Assembly (NCBI GenBank): GCA_964601355.1
Contig: CAZRNB010000004.1
Span: 7,134-71,133, forward strand
DNA from: CAZRNB01 sp964601355
Lineage (GTDB): Bacteria > Planctomycetota > Phycisphaerae > Sedimentisphaerales > Anaerobacaceae
Direction: 5' to 3'
Length of the DNA stretch: 64,000 bases
The notes under the pieces were generated by a model, which worked only from the letters and a program-made list of their open reading frames with translations, made no database searches and was not told the origin of the DNA. Of the stretch, positions 8,400 through 16,202 are shown piece after piece (positions within the stretch are counted from its first letter, which is position 1; every line of letters starts with the position of its first letter). The position numbers and the translations under genes were made by a program.

Positions 8400-9341
8400 T
8401 TAAGCCCCCGGTTTTATGGGCTTGGCCATCCCTAACGGGACCGGGGGTTTAAACCTCAAGTCAGAAATGATCTCAAAGCATTGATTTGTTATGGCAACAT
8501 AATCCTGCGGCGAAAGCTGTTCGGGACGTTGTGTGGAGTCGATGGAACAGCTTTCAAAGATTTCAGGCCAGCTAATCTCTGCAAGTCTGCCGCCGGCGGA
8601 TTTTGTGCAGGACTTTATCATCTTACGGCGATGACCCATAAAAAGTTTTACAATTTCGCCGAATAGTGACATGTCCTTAATCCTGCTGATCTTTTCTTTT
8701 TGGCGGAGGAAGCTGACCATCGCTGAGTCAACCCGTGGGGCAGGCCAAAAGGTTGTCGGCTTCAGAACTCTGATAGTTTTTACTTCGCCGGTCGCGTTGA
8801 GTAATATGCTTAAGATGCCGTAATCACTGCTGCCAGGCTCAGCAATCATCCGGTCGGCGACCTCCTTTTGAACCGTGACGTACATAGCATCTGCTATCGG
8901 CAGCCCCTTAACCAAATTCAGCATCACAGGCGAAGCGACGTTATACGGCAGATTAGCCACCAATAAGATTTTGCCTTTGTGTTTTTTTCCTGCCTCATCA
9001 ATTGCCTTTACAACGATTCGGTTTATGGCGTTTTTGTTTTCGAGAACATCGTCATTGATAATCATAACATGGCTTTTTTTCGCCAGTTGTTTTTTAGCTA
9101 TTTCAGCCAGCTTCTGATCGTATTCAACTGCAATACAACAGCCCGTTTTTTCGGCGATTGCTTCGGTCAGCGAGCCGGTTGCGCAGCCGACCTCCAGCAC
9201 AACATCATCTTTATTGATATTTGCGGTTTCTATAAGAATCCGCATCAGGTTAAGGTCGATAAGGAAGTGCTGACCGAGCCGTTTATTAGGCCGGATACCT
9301 TCCTCCGCGAGCAACTCCTGGATTTGTCGTTTCGTCTGCAT
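8400..9341 (-). CDS. rsmA: 16S rRNA (adenine-1518/1519-N6,N6)-dimethyltransferase
   Basis: KsgA/RsmA dimethylates two adjacent adenines in the 3' hairpin of 16S rRNA. The start is the ATG at 9339-9341 (MQTKRQIQELLAEEGIRPNK); a TTG lies directly before it. The N-terminal KRLGQHFLID motif, SAM-binding VVLEVGCATGSLTEAI and catalytic NLPYNVASPV are all present. The C-terminal helical domain (LFMGHRRKMIKS) is normal. The last about 17 residues (KPPVPLGMAKPIKPGA) are encoded by a palindromic repeat (8405-8447) and are not family sequence, so the natural stop seems to have been replaced by the element. Upstream lies a heptamer array and the four-helix-bundle gene on the same strand. Confidence 0.95.
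   Translation of the reverse strand: MQTKRQIQELLAEEGIRPNKRLGQHFLIDLNLMRILIETANINKDDVVLEVGCATGSLTEAIAEKTGCCIAVEYDQKLAEIAKKQLAKKSHVMIINDDVLENKNAINRIVVKAIDEAGKKHKGKILLVANLPYNVASPVMLNLVKGLPIADAMYVTVQKEVADRMIAEPGSSDYGILSILLNATGEVKTIRVLKPTTFWPAPRVDSAMVSFLRQKEKISRIKDMSLFGEIVKLFMGHRRKMIKSCTKSAGGRLAEISWPEIFESCSIDSTQRPEQLSPQDYVAITNQCFEIISDLRFKPPVPLGMAKPIKPGA
8403..8449. repeat. Palindrome forming the rsmA C-terminal codons
   Basis: CCCCCGG (8405-8411) pairs with CCGGGGG (8441-8447), the same arm sequence as in the element at 216-301. The interior contains ATGGGCTTGGCCAT. The stop codon of rsmA lies in the outer arm. Confidence 0.75.
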
Positions 9342-9351
9342 CAAAACGAAG

Positions 9352-9372
9352 TTAGAATTGAGAATTTAGAAT
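9352..9372. repeat. Heptamer array TTAGAAT x3
   Basis: TTAGAAT-TGAGAAT-TTAGAAT in perfect 7-base phase, directly at the 3' end of the four-helix-bundle gene. The complementary unit (ATTCTAA) is arrayed on the other side of that gene at 9781-9811. Confidence 0.8.
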
Positions 9373-9749
9373 TACCCGGGAGACCGGGATTTTTTCACAA
9401 TAGTAGTAAGAATTGCAACCAATTCGTTCGATTCATTGGCCAGATCACTTAGCTTGGGAGCAGGAACAACTCCGGTTTTTATCAAGAGTCTGAGCCAGTA
9501 ATACGTCTCTCTGGCTTCTTTGAGAGCTATGCTGCACTTCGAGGTAAAATCAGCTTTACTTTGTCCTGCAGCGGCCTCTTCTAAGTTTGCTCCAATTGAA
9601 GTTCCTGATCGCAGAATTTGTCTTCCAAAGATTTCCGCTCCATCTTTTCTTTTTGCCAGAAACTGATAAAGTTTAACGATTCTGCAGGCAAATGAAAATC
9701 CTCTCTCTTTCATATCTTTGTTCTTTGATTTTTTCTTATCTTGTCTCAT
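9372..9749 (-). CDS. Four-helix-bundle protein (S23/IVS-type)
   Basis: 125 aa. The sequence GFSFACRIVKLYQFLA, ILRSGTSIGANLEEAAAGQS, DFTSKCSIALKEARETYYWL and a last helix rich in hydrophobic residues match the 'four helix bundle protein' family (TIGR02436). That family was first known from open frames in intervening sequences of 23S rRNA genes and is related to Avd accessory proteins of diversity-generating retroelements. Here it stands alone between rsmA and pdxA, with no reverse transcriptase or rRNA nearby. It is bracketed by inverted heptamer arrays (9352-9372 and 9781-9811), which suggests it was acquired as a small unit. Its biochemical role is unknown. Confidence 0.85.
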   Translation of the reverse strand: MRQDKKKSKNKDMKERGFSFACRIVKLYQFLAKRKDGAEIFGRQILRSGTSIGANLEEAAAGQSKADFTSKCSIALKEARETYYWLRLLIKTGVVPAPKLSDLANESNELVAILTTIVKKSRSPG

Positions 9750-9774
9750 CCTTTTTCACTCCTGACTTACAGAA

Positions 9775-10833
9775 TCACCTTTCTAAATTCTGAATTCTAA
9801 ATTCTAAATTCTTTTTTGTTGTGGCCATCCTTATTGCGGTTGTAATGGCGGCCTTCATGCCGGCTGGATTTGCAAGATTTTTACCGACGATATCGAAAGC
9901 TGTTCCGTGAGCCGGCGAGGTCCTTATTATTGGTATGCCGATAGTGATATTAACTGCATTTTCAAAATCGAGAAGCTTAACCGGTATCATGCCCTGGTCG
10001 TGATACATTGCGACAACGCCGTCAAATTCGCCTCTACTGGCTCGCAAAAAAAGCGTATCGGCTGGGAAGGGGCCGCAGCAGTTTATTCCCTGCTCCTGTG
10101 CCAACAAAATCGCAGGTGATATTATACGCTGTTCTTCGTCGCCGAATTGTCCATTTTCGCCGGCGTGTGGATTTAGTGCGGCTACACCGATCTTAGGATT
10201 TTCCAGACCAAAGTATTCTTTCAATGCGTCGTTGAGCAAATCTATCGGCTCGAAAACGCAGCCAATTTTAAACTTGTGCCTGACTTCAAATAATGCCTCG
10301 TGGATGGTAGCAAGAGCGAGCTTCAATGGGCCGCTGATAAACATCATCACCTTTCTGGGTGATTTGCAGCGTTTGGCCAACATCTCGGTATGGCCGGGCC
10401 ATTCGGCATCGGCCAGCTTCCAGCTTGTTTTGCTGACCGGCGCTGTCACTACCGCATCTATTATGCCGGCCAGGGCGGCATCAATCGCATCGAGGCAGAA
10501 CCTTATTGATACCTCGCCGGCGGCCTTGCTGGGGCCTTTAATCCAGGGCGGGACGGAATATTCATCATAATCAGCTACGACTACTTTACAGGGATAGTCC
10601 CTGCTGATTTTCTCGTGCTGGTGTCGTCCCCAAAAGGGCTCTATCTCCGCCTTATCGGCCGCGTAACAGAGCTGCTCGTTCATACCAAAGATTATAAACT
10701 TGGCCGATTTGCGGATGATCGGGTCGGCCAGCGCTTTTACGATAACCTCCGCCCCGATGCCGGCAGGGTCGCCCATCGTTACGCCGATGACCGGCTGCTC
10801 GAATATCGAATTGTGGTTGCCATTTTTATTCAT
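9775..10833 (-). CDS. pdxA: 4-hydroxythreonine-4-phosphate dehydrogenase
   Basis: PdxA oxidises 4-phosphohydroxy-L-threonine in pyridoxal 5'-phosphate synthesis. The ATG at 10831-10833 (MNKNGNHNSIFEQPVIGVTM) is chosen; a TTG ten codons earlier is less likely. Key motifs are GVTMGDPAGIGAEV, APVSKTSWKLA, the metal-binding GHTEMLAKRC, YHDQGMIPVK and TSPAHGTAFDIVGK. Length (352 aa) is close to the family norm. The final residues LEFRIQNLER are encoded by a heptamer array (9781-9811), so the original C-terminus was extended or replaced. Confidence 0.93.
   Translation of the reverse strand: MNKNGNHNSIFEQPVIGVTMGDPAGIGAEVIVKALADPIIRKSAKFIIFGMNEQLCYAADKAEIEPFWGRHQHEKISRDYPCKVVVADYDEYSVPPWIKGPSKAAGEVSIRFCLDAIDAALAGIIDAVVTAPVSKTSWKLADAEWPGHTEMLAKRCKSPRKVMMFISGPLKLALATIHEALFEVRHKFKIGCVFEPIDLLNDALKEYFGLENPKIGVAALNPHAGENGQFGDEEQRIISPAILLAQEQGINCCGPFPADTLFLRASRGEFDGVVAMYHDQGMIPVKLLDFENAVNITIGIPIIRTSPAHGTAFDIVGKNLANPAGMKAAITTAIRMATTKKNLEFRIQNLER
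9781..9811. repeat. Heptamer array inside the pdxA 3' end
   Basis: TTCTAAA-TTCTGAA-TTCTAAA-TTCTAAA-TTC, four exact 7-base periods. It is translated on the minus strand as the PdxA tail. The unit is the reverse complement of the array at 9352-9372. Confidence 0.85.
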
Positions 10834-10871
10834 ATCGTCGCCCGTTTCTCCGGGCACCAGCAAGCACGAGC

Positions 10872-10928
10872 TTAGCCCACGGACCTGTGCCGTGGGTTTT
10901 AGCCCTGCCCACAGGTGGCAGGGCTAAA
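10872..10928. repeat. Double-hairpin element between pdxA and methyltransferase
   Basis: Two dyads in a row: AGCCCACGG/CCGTGGGTT (10874-10896) and TTTAGCCCTGCC/GGCAGGGCTAAA (about 10897-10927). The second provides the last codons (SPATCGQG) and stop of the adjacent methyltransferase gene. Confidence 0.8.
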
Positions 10929-11843
10929 CAGGGTATTTCTCTCCCAAAAAACACCATTGCAGTATCCCTGAATAGTAGAATCTTCCTCAGCCATCAGCAA
11001 TCTTTTCTCGGCGTAAAGACAATATTCTTCGTCTAACTCCACCATTAAAAAATTTCTTTTTAGCTTTTTTGCAGCAACACCAGCGGTTCCAACGCCGGCG
11101 AATGGATCAAAAACAATATCACCAACGTTCGAGCCGGCAAGAATAATCTTTGCGAGAAGCTTTTCCGGCTTCTGCGTCGGATGGGGCGTATTTTCCGGCA
11201 TCGACCAGAAAGGAATTGTAATATCCGTCCATATATTCGAAGGGTAAGTCAATCTGTATTTTCCATTGTCTTCTTCAGTCCAGTCTTTCGGGATGCTGTT
11301 TTCACGATAGGGCGCGATTACTTTCCTTTTTAATTTGACCGCGTCTGCATTAAAGGTGAAATCATCAGAGACCGTGCAGAACCATATATCCTCGGAATTA
11401 TTTTTCCAGCCCTTTTGAGCACCTCTGCCTTTTTCTCTCTCAAAGGTGATCCTGTTCCTGACAATAAAATATTTTTCGCAGAGTAAGTGAATGGCCGATG
11501 AAGACCGCCAGTCGCCGCAGATGTATATTGATGCGCTGGGCTTCAGTAATCTTATGAGCTTTTCCAGCCAGGACTCCATCCAGCCCATATATTGTGTGAC
11601 CGAGGTCTGCTTAAATGAGCTGGTATTGAAGGTCTTGGTTAAATTATAAGGCGGGTCGATAAAAAGAAGGTCCACAAATCGTGATGGAAGCAAATCCGCT
11701 ACCTTGAAAATATCTGCGTTAATAATTTTGTTCAGGATTTGTCCAGGCGATGCAGGACAATCTAACTTGAGCAAGTTAAGCCGACAGATTTCCCTATCTT
11801 TGTCAGTTAGCGTTATTGTGCGATTTCGCGGCGCTTTTGTCAT
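10899..11843 (-). CDS. Solitary site-specific DNA methyltransferase (beta type)
   Basis: 314 aa DNA adenine-N6 or cytosine-N4 methyltransferase. The catalytic motif IV LLFIDPPYNLTKTF comes before the SAM-binding motif I FDPFAGVGTAGVAA (about residues 255-270), the order of the beta class. A target-recognition stretch lies between (IYICGDWRSSS to NIWTDITIPFWS), followed by TPHPTQKPEKLL, a typical segment before motif I. No restriction gene is adjacent, so it may be a solitary regulatory methyltransferase. The closest nuclease is the PmeII-like gene 3.5 kb away, which has two methyltransferases of its own. The C-terminus is overwritten by a palindromic repeat. The ATG at 11841-11843 lies 3 bp from the ribE stop on the same strand, so it may be translated with ribE. 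Confidence 0.88.
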   Translation of the reverse strand: MTKAPRNRTITLTDKDREICRLNLLKLDCPASPGQILNKIINADIFKVADLLPSRFVDLLFIDPPYNLTKTFNTSSFKQTSVTQYMGWMESWLEKLIRLLKPSASIYICGDWRSSSAIHLLCEKYFIVRNRITFEREKGRGAQKGWKNNSEDIWFCTVSDDFTFNADAVKLKRKVIAPYRENSIPKDWTEEDNGKYRLTYPSNIWTDITIPFWSMPENTPHPTQKPEKLLAKIILAGSNVGDIVFDPFAGVGTAGVAAKKLKRNFLMVELDEEYCLYAEKRLLMAEEDSTIQGYCNGVFWERNTLFSPATCGQG

Positions 11844-11846
11844 CGG

Positions 11847-12545
11847 TTAAAAACCCAATTGTTTTAATTTCTCTACGGTCAGCGTTTGCTCACGAGGCAT
11901 AACTTTATCAAGCTGTTTTTTTATTGTCTTTACGATGATATCGGTCTCGATATTCACGACGTCGCCGATTTTCGCTGTGCCAAGTGTGGTTTTTTTCAGC
12001 GTTTCAGGTATCAGAGCAACGCTGAATCCGTGGCTGGTTATGCTTGCTATCGTCAGGCTTATTCCATCAACCGCCACCGAGCCTTTTACGACCATAAGGT
12101 CGAGCAGCTCCGGCTCGGCTGCAAATTCAATATCAGCGAATTCATCCTTCGTAGCAGCGCTGCTGCGGAGAACGGATTCGCCGTGTTTATTGATTGACCT
12201 GACCGTTGCTGTGCCATCAACATGGCCCTGGACGAAATGTCCGCCGAAGCGGTCTGTAGCCTTCATCGCCCGCTCAACATTGACAAGCGAGCCGGGCTTT
12301 AATTTGCCCAAAGTTGTTTTTGCCAACGTTTCGGTGCTTATATCAAACCCCGCAACATGTTTAGCCCCGTGTTTTAACACGGGATCAAGTTCGGATATTG
12401 TTAGGCAAACGCCGTTTATTGCGATGCTGTCGCCGATTTTACAGTCTCCAGCCAAGCCGCTCAAATCAACGGCCAGTGCAGCGCCACCGCCGCTGTTGCG
12501 GATGGATTTAACCGTGCAAACTGCCTCTATAAGTCCGGTGAACAT
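11847..12545 (-). CDS. ribE: Riboflavin synthase
   Basis: Condenses two 6,7-dimethyl-8-ribityllumazine molecules to riboflavin. The ATG at 12543-12545 starts MFTGLIEAVCTVKSI, the canonical N-terminus; more upstream codons are heptamer-repeat DNA and are rejected. Two lumazine-binding repeats are visible, each with a GxSIAxNGxCLT-like core (GDSIAINGVCLTI and KGSVAVDGISLTI) and TLGK/TLGT motifs. In the first repeat about 11 extra residues (around DPVLKHGAKHVA) separate CLTISEL from FDISTETL, where homologues run straight on. The extra DNA is a palindrome at 12364-12382, so a repeat has been accommodated in frame in a surface loop. No other rib gene is in the window. Confidence 0.93.
   Translation of the reverse strand: MFTGLIEAVCTVKSIRNSGGGAALAVDLSGLAGDCKIGDSIAINGVCLTISELDPVLKHGAKHVAGFDISTETLAKTTLGKLKPGSLVNVERAMKATDRFGGHFVQGHVDGTATVRSINKHGESVLRSSAATKDEFADIEFAAEPELLDLMVVKGSVAVDGISLTIASITSHGFSVALIPETLKKTTLGTAKIGDVVNIETDIIVKTIKKQLDKVMPREQTLTVEKLKQLGF
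12364..12390. repeat. Palindrome inserted in frame in ribE
   Basis: CCCCGTGTT...AACACGGG dyad (about 12365-12382) followed by ATCAAGT. The arm resembles CCCCCGTGT/ACACGGGG at 27267-27285. It encodes extra residues in the first lumazine-binding domain without breaking the frame. Confidence 0.75.
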
Positions 12546-12591
12546 TTGAGTTAACCATTTACTATTGATAAAATTATTCAAGTCGTTACAA

Positions 12592-12688
12592 TCAATTATA
12601 AGTAGTCTATCGTCAATAATCAATTACCAATTGTTTGTCGTTCATTGTTGAGAGTTCATCGATGAACTACGAACTATGAACTATGAAC
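12592..12688. repeat. Dyad heptamer array between divergent ribE and membrane-protein genes
   Basis: Fourteen units in unbroken 7-base phase: TCAATTA, TAAGTAG, TCTATCG, TCAATAA, TCAATTA, CCAATTG, TTTGTCG and so on, ending GTTCATC|GATGAAC-TACGAAC-TATGAAC-TATGAAC. The last eight units are arranged around a dyad centre at 12660/12661 (GTTCATC facing GATGAAC), so the RNA or single strand can fold back. Confidence 0.85.
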
Positions 12689-12714
12689 GAACCTGGTTAT
12701 TGAAAGGTGATAAT

Positions 12715-13341
12715 ATGAATACATTTTGGTTAAAAATAGCCGGGCTTGCGATCGTTGCCGTGATCATAATCGTAGCGATCGGGAAGTTCAGATCGGGTAA
12801 GCCTACACCCTCGCAGGTGGAGAAATCGAAATCATTCTACGACATGGCTGACCGGGATAAGCAGTTCCTTAAGGAGCCGAAAGCAGCCGATGATCAGAAG
12901 GCTAAGCAACAGCAGGAACCAGCACCAGAAGCACAGGCACAGACGGCGCAACAGCCCACCCAAGCTCCCGCCCAGCCCGCTGGACGCACCCCCGGAGTCG
13001 TCCTGCCAAGCGACATCAAAGGGCCGACCACGCTGCATTTCAAGCCGCTTGAGGAAATGGATGACATTCAGGCACAGGAACTGCTGCCCTGGGCTGTTGC
13101 CGGGCGGAGCATCGGCAGGCTGCCCTTCCTGCAGTATGGCCTAATGGTGAAAGCCTGCCGGCAGATCGAGGAACGCTGGCCTGATAGCTGGTACACCTTC
13201 CGGGCAAAGCAAATGTTGGAAGAGATCTCGCAGCGTTACGCTGCCAACTACAAGATCACAGAAAAGGAGTTGGATATCAGCCGATTCATGAAACCAAGGC
13301 GGGGCACCGAGCCTCGTACCGTGGAGCCAATACGTCGATGA
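12715..13341 (+). CDS. Membrane-anchored protein with Gln/Ala/Pro-rich linker
   Basis: 208 aa from the ATG at 12715, preceded by GAAAGGTGA; an ATG 39 bp upstream lies in repeat DNA. Residues about 5-22 (LKIAGLAIVAVIIIVAIGKF) are one transmembrane segment. A linker rich in Q, A, P and K (KQQQEPAPEAQAQTAQQP) leads to a globular domain with PFLQYGLMVKACRQIEERWP and FRAKQMLEEISQRYAANY. I do not recognise the family. The stop overlaps the ATG of the truncated thymidylate-synthase remnant by four bases (ATGA), so the two were once coupled in an operon before the restriction-modification cassette arrived. Confidence 0.65.
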   Translation: MNTFWLKIAGLAIVAVIIIVAIGKFRSGKPTPSQVEKSKSFYDMADRDKQFLKEPKAADDQKAKQQQEPAPEAQAQTAQQPTQAPAQPAGRTPGVVLPSDIKGPTTLHFKPLEEMDDIQAQELLPWAVAGRSIGRLPFLQYGLMVKACRQIEERWPDSWYTFRAKQMLEEISQRYAANYKITEKELDISRFMKPRRGTEPRTVEPIRR

Positions 13342-13460
13342 CCGCAAACAATGGAATGATCCCAGCCATTTCTATAACCGCTGATTGCCTGCCGGAGAAA
13401 TACCACATAATGTACAATATAAAAACAGAGGAAACCGACCTGAGCAGCTTCTACGAATAA
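13338..13460 (+). pseudogene. Truncated 5' end of a thymidylate-synthase-like gene
   Basis: A 40-codon frame. Its first 20 codons (MTANNGMIPAISITADCLPE) parallel the start of the intact gene at 16203 (MTDIVTGNIPIISITADCLP), and the nucleotide match is strongest at CCGCTGATTG.CTGCCGGAG. After codon 20 the frame runs into unrelated sequence and stops at 13458-13460, ten bases before the first methyltransferase. It is the severed head of the resident gene, or a diverged duplicate, at the left edge of the restriction-modification cassette. Confidence 0.75.
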
Positions 13461-13469
13461 AGATGGACT

Positions 13470-14468
13470 ATGTTTATGGATAATTTGTTCAGGCACAACC
13501 TGCCGGATGTCAAGGATAGTTTCAGGGAAGACGCCAGAATAGTCCTTTATAAAGGCGATTGCTTAGATGCGCTAAGCGATATCCCGGCGGGTTGTATTCA
13601 GCTTGTGATTACATCACCACCATACAACATAGGCAAGTCTTATGAGCATAGCACAACTCTTGAGGAATATTTAAAAACGATGAAGACGGTTCTTTCGGAA
13701 TTGACAAGAGTGCTATCGCCTCATGGAAGTCTTTGCTGGCAAGTCGGCAATTACGTGGAAAAAGGCGAGGTGTTTCCGCTTGACGTATACTTCTACCCTC
13801 TATTCAAAGAGCTTGGATTAAATCTTAGGAATCGAATTATCTGGCATTTCAATCATGGACTACATGCTTCGAAACGTTTCTCCGGTCGATATGAAACCAT
13901 ACTATGGTTCACTAAAACCGATGAATATATTTTCAACCTTGATTCTGTGCGTGTTCCATCCAAATATCCTGGCAAGAGGCACTTCAAAGGACCCAAAAAA
14001 GGACTTCCTTCGTGCAATCCCAAAGGAAAGAATCCATCTGATATTTGGGAAATTGTCGCTGATGACTGGGAAAAAGAAATGTGGGATATACCCAATGTAA
14101 AATCAAATCATCCTGAAAAAACGATTCATCCGTGCCAGTTTCCTATTGAATTGGTGGAGCGTTGTGTTCTTGCCCTAACAAACGAGGATGATTGGGTGCT
14201 CGACCCATTCGCGGGAGTCGGCTCTGCTTTAATCGCAGCTATTATGCACAATCGGCGAGTAATAGGGTGCGAAAAGGAATTCGAATATGTAAAAATCACA
14301 CGCGAGAGGATAAATGAATACTACTTGGGGGCTTTGCGCATTCGTCCAATTGGAAAACCTATCCACGAACCGAACGGAAGAGAGAAGGTATGCCAAATTC
14401 CACCCGAATGGGTCACAAGGAAAAAAGTGAGTATCAGCAAAATTGATATGCAAGAGGCTCGTATTTAA
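13470..14468 (+). CDS. DNA methyltransferase 1 of the restriction-modification cassette
   Basis: 332 aa beta-type DNA methyltransferase. Motif IV LVITSPPYNIGKSYEH (about residue 46) comes before SAM-binding motif I VLDPFAGVGSALIAA (about 230). TSPPY is typical of cytosine-N4 and some adenine-N6 enzymes. A target-recognition region with NRIIWHFNHGLHASKRFSGR and KNPSDIWEI lies between, and NHPEKTIHPCQFP precedes motif I. The ATG at 13470 is used; a second ATG at 13476 is possible. It is followed by a second methyltransferase and a nuclease on the same strand. Two methyltransferases often serve the two strands of a non-palindromic site, but the recognition sequence cannot be read from the protein. 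Confidence 0.9.
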   Translation: MFMDNLFRHNLPDVKDSFREDARIVLYKGDCLDALSDIPAGCIQLVITSPPYNIGKSYEHSTTLEEYLKTMKTVLSELTRVLSPHGSLCWQVGNYVEKGEVFPLDVYFYPLFKELGLNLRNRIIWHFNHGLHASKRFSGRYETILWFTKTDEYIFNLDSVRVPSKYPGKRHFKGPKKGLPSCNPKGKNPSDIWEIVADDWEKEMWDIPNVKSNHPEKTIHPCQFPIELVERCVLALTNEDDWVLDPFAGVGSALIAAIMHNRRVIGCEKEFEYVKITRERINEYYLGALRIRPIGKPIHEPNGREKVCQIPPEWVTRKKVSISKIDMQEARI

Positions 14469-14544
14469 ATTGCAGGAATATTATAATTTTTTGCGATAGT
14501 AAGGAAACATTGTTGAATTTTTTGCATAGGAGAGTAACTGAGCA

Positions 14545-15411
14545 ATGGAGGTAACAGCAAGGTTAATTTTGGGCGATTGCCGTGAGGAACTGAAGCGGTT
14601 GAAGGAAAAATCGATTGATCTAATTTTCACATCTCCTCCTTACTGCGACAGCCGGCAAAAAACTTATGGCGGCATCCATCCGGATAAATATGTGGAATGG
14701 TTTCTGCCTATCACTAAAGAGTTATTGAGAGTTTTAAAACCGGAAGGTACTTTCATTCTCAATATCAAAGAAAGAGTGGTAGAGGGCGAACGCCATACAT
14801 ACGTGCTTCAATTGATAATAGAGATGAGAAAACAAGGCTGGCTCTGGACGGAAGAATTCATTTGGCATAAAAAGAATTGCTACCCCGGTAAATGGCCTAA
14901 CCGGTTTAGAGATGCCTGGGAGAGATTACTTCAGTTTAATAAGAGCAAAAAATTTAATATGTATCAGGAAGTGGTGATGTTGCCTGTTGGTGATTGGGCA
15001 GAGACGCGATTGAGAAATCTTAGTCAGGCCGACAAAATCAGAGACAACGCCAAAAACGGCAGCGGTTTTGGTAAAAATGTCTCTCACTGGCTTAACAGGA
15101 ATATGGTTTATCCGACAAACGTTTTGCACCTAGCAACTGAATGCAGCAATAGAGAGCATAGCGCTGTTTTTCCAGAGGCTTTACCTGCGTGGTTCATAAA
15201 GCTCTTTACAAAGGAAGGCGAGACGGTACTTGATCCATTTATGGGTTCGGGAACAACCTTATTGGCTGCTCAAAACTTGATGAGAAACTCCATAGGAATC
15301 GAGATTTTACCGGAGTATCATGAGATGGCAAAGACCAAGATGAAGCAAGAAACCCAAGAAAAACGGCTCTTTGATAACAAAGTGATTTATGAAACAGTTG
15401 GATCTAAATGA
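14545..15411 (+). CDS. DNA methyltransferase 2 of the restriction-modification cassette
   Basis: 288 aa. The N-terminal LILGDCREELKRLKEKSIDL leads to IFTSPPYCDSRQKTYGGI (motif IV). The C-terminal LDPFMGSGTTLLAAQNL is motif I, followed by IGIEILPEYHEMA. These are again beta-class features of N4-cytosine/N6-adenine methyltransferases. A target segment includes EEFIWHKKNCYPGKWPNRF. The start ATG follows GGAGAGTAACTGAGCA. The 3' end overlaps the nuclease gene by 23 bp, so their expression is probably coupled. It shares only the motifs with the upstream methyltransferase and does not look like a recent duplicate. Confidence 0.9.
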   Translation: MEVTARLILGDCREELKRLKEKSIDLIFTSPPYCDSRQKTYGGIHPDKYVEWFLPITKELLRVLKPEGTFILNIKERVVEGERHTYVLQLIIEMRKQGWLWTEEFIWHKKNCYPGKWPNRFRDAWERLLQFNKSKKFNMYQEVVMLPVGDWAETRLRNLSQADKIRDNAKNGSGFGKNVSHWLNRNMVYPTNVLHLATECSNREHSAVFPEALPAWFIKLFTKEGETVLDPFMGSGTTLLAAQNLMRNSIGIEILPEYHEMAKTKMKQETQEKRLFDNKVIYETVGSK

Positions 15412-16165
15412 CGTTGTAAGGTATATAGAAAATAACATAAGTACCTTTCATGCTAAAAGGCTTGATAGTTTGCAAAGCCTCAAGCTGCGCATAATACTAA
15501 AAAGGAAGAATCCATATCTTTTCAAAGCCAAAAATATCCTTACTTCTCAGGATATTGTAAAGGTTTTGCTGGATGCTTATCTTTCATCACAGGAAGAAAC
15601 CATTTTCGGAGACTTTCTTGAACAACTGGCAATATTTGTCTGTGAGAAAGTTTATGGTGGTGTAAAATCGTCTGCCGAAGGAATCGACCTGGAATTTGAA
15701 AAAGATGGTGTCAAGTATATTATAATTATAAAGTCGGGTCCAAACTGGGGAAACAGCCGTCAAATTGCTGCGATGAAAAGAGATTTCAATAAAGCGAAAA
15801 AGATATTGCGCACTAATTCTCCAGATAAAAACATTGTGGCTATATGTGGGTGCGGCTACGGTCGAGATAATAAACCGGACAAAGGAGAGTATCTAAAATA
15901 CTGCGGTCAAAAATTCTGGGAGTTTATTTCCGGTAATGAATTTCTTTACACCGAAATTATTGAGCCTCTTGGCCATAAAGCAAAAGAGAGAAACGAAAAA
16001 TTTCTGGATTCGTACTCGCAGATAATCAACAAGTTCACTATGGAATTTGCCAATGAGTTTTGTACAAATAACAAAATAGACTGGGAAAAGCTGGTCAAAT
16101 TCAATTCATCAATCGTTTCACCTAAAAGAATTACAAAGAAAACCGCGAAACAGGGAGAGGTATAG
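15389..16165 (+). CDS. PmeII-family type II restriction endonuclease
   Basis: 258 aa. The order of motifs matches the PmeII family: an N-terminal NISTFHAKRLDSLQSLKLR, KNPYLFKAKNILTSQDIVK, SSQEETIFGDFLEQLAIFVC, then AEGIDLEFEKDGVKYIIIIK with SGPNWGNSRQ. In the last part Asp...Lys (IDLEF...IIIIKSG) would form the PD-(D/E)xK-type catalytic core. C-terminal parts GQKFWEFISGN and WEKLVKFNSSIV are also typical. It cleaves DNA unprotected by the two upstream methyltransferases. The ATG at 15389 lies inside the methyltransferase gene. The cassette is about 2.7 kb, lower in GC than its flanks, and replaces the inner part of a thymidylate-synthase locus. Confidence 0.82.
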   Translation: MKQLDLNDVVRYIENNISTFHAKRLDSLQSLKLRIILKRKNPYLFKAKNILTSQDIVKVLLDAYLSSQEETIFGDFLEQLAIFVCEKVYGGVKSSAEGIDLEFEKDGVKYIIIIKSGPNWGNSRQIAAMKRDFNKAKKILRTNSPDKNIVAICGCGYGRDNKPDKGEYLKYCGQKFWEFISGNEFLYTEIIEPLGHKAKERNEKFLDSYSQIINKFTMEFANEFCTNNKIDWEKLVKFNSSIVSPKRITKKTAKQGEV

Positions 16166-16202
16166 CCAATTGAATAACGTACCATTTCATGGAGGATTGT
16201 TA

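Noticed and set aside
11935..12549. Long forward frame opposite ribE
   Set aside because: It is antisense to conserved lumazine-binding domains and shows no family sequence of its own.
12592..12688. CRISPR array
   Set aside because: The units are 7 bases long with no spacers, and no cas gene is present.
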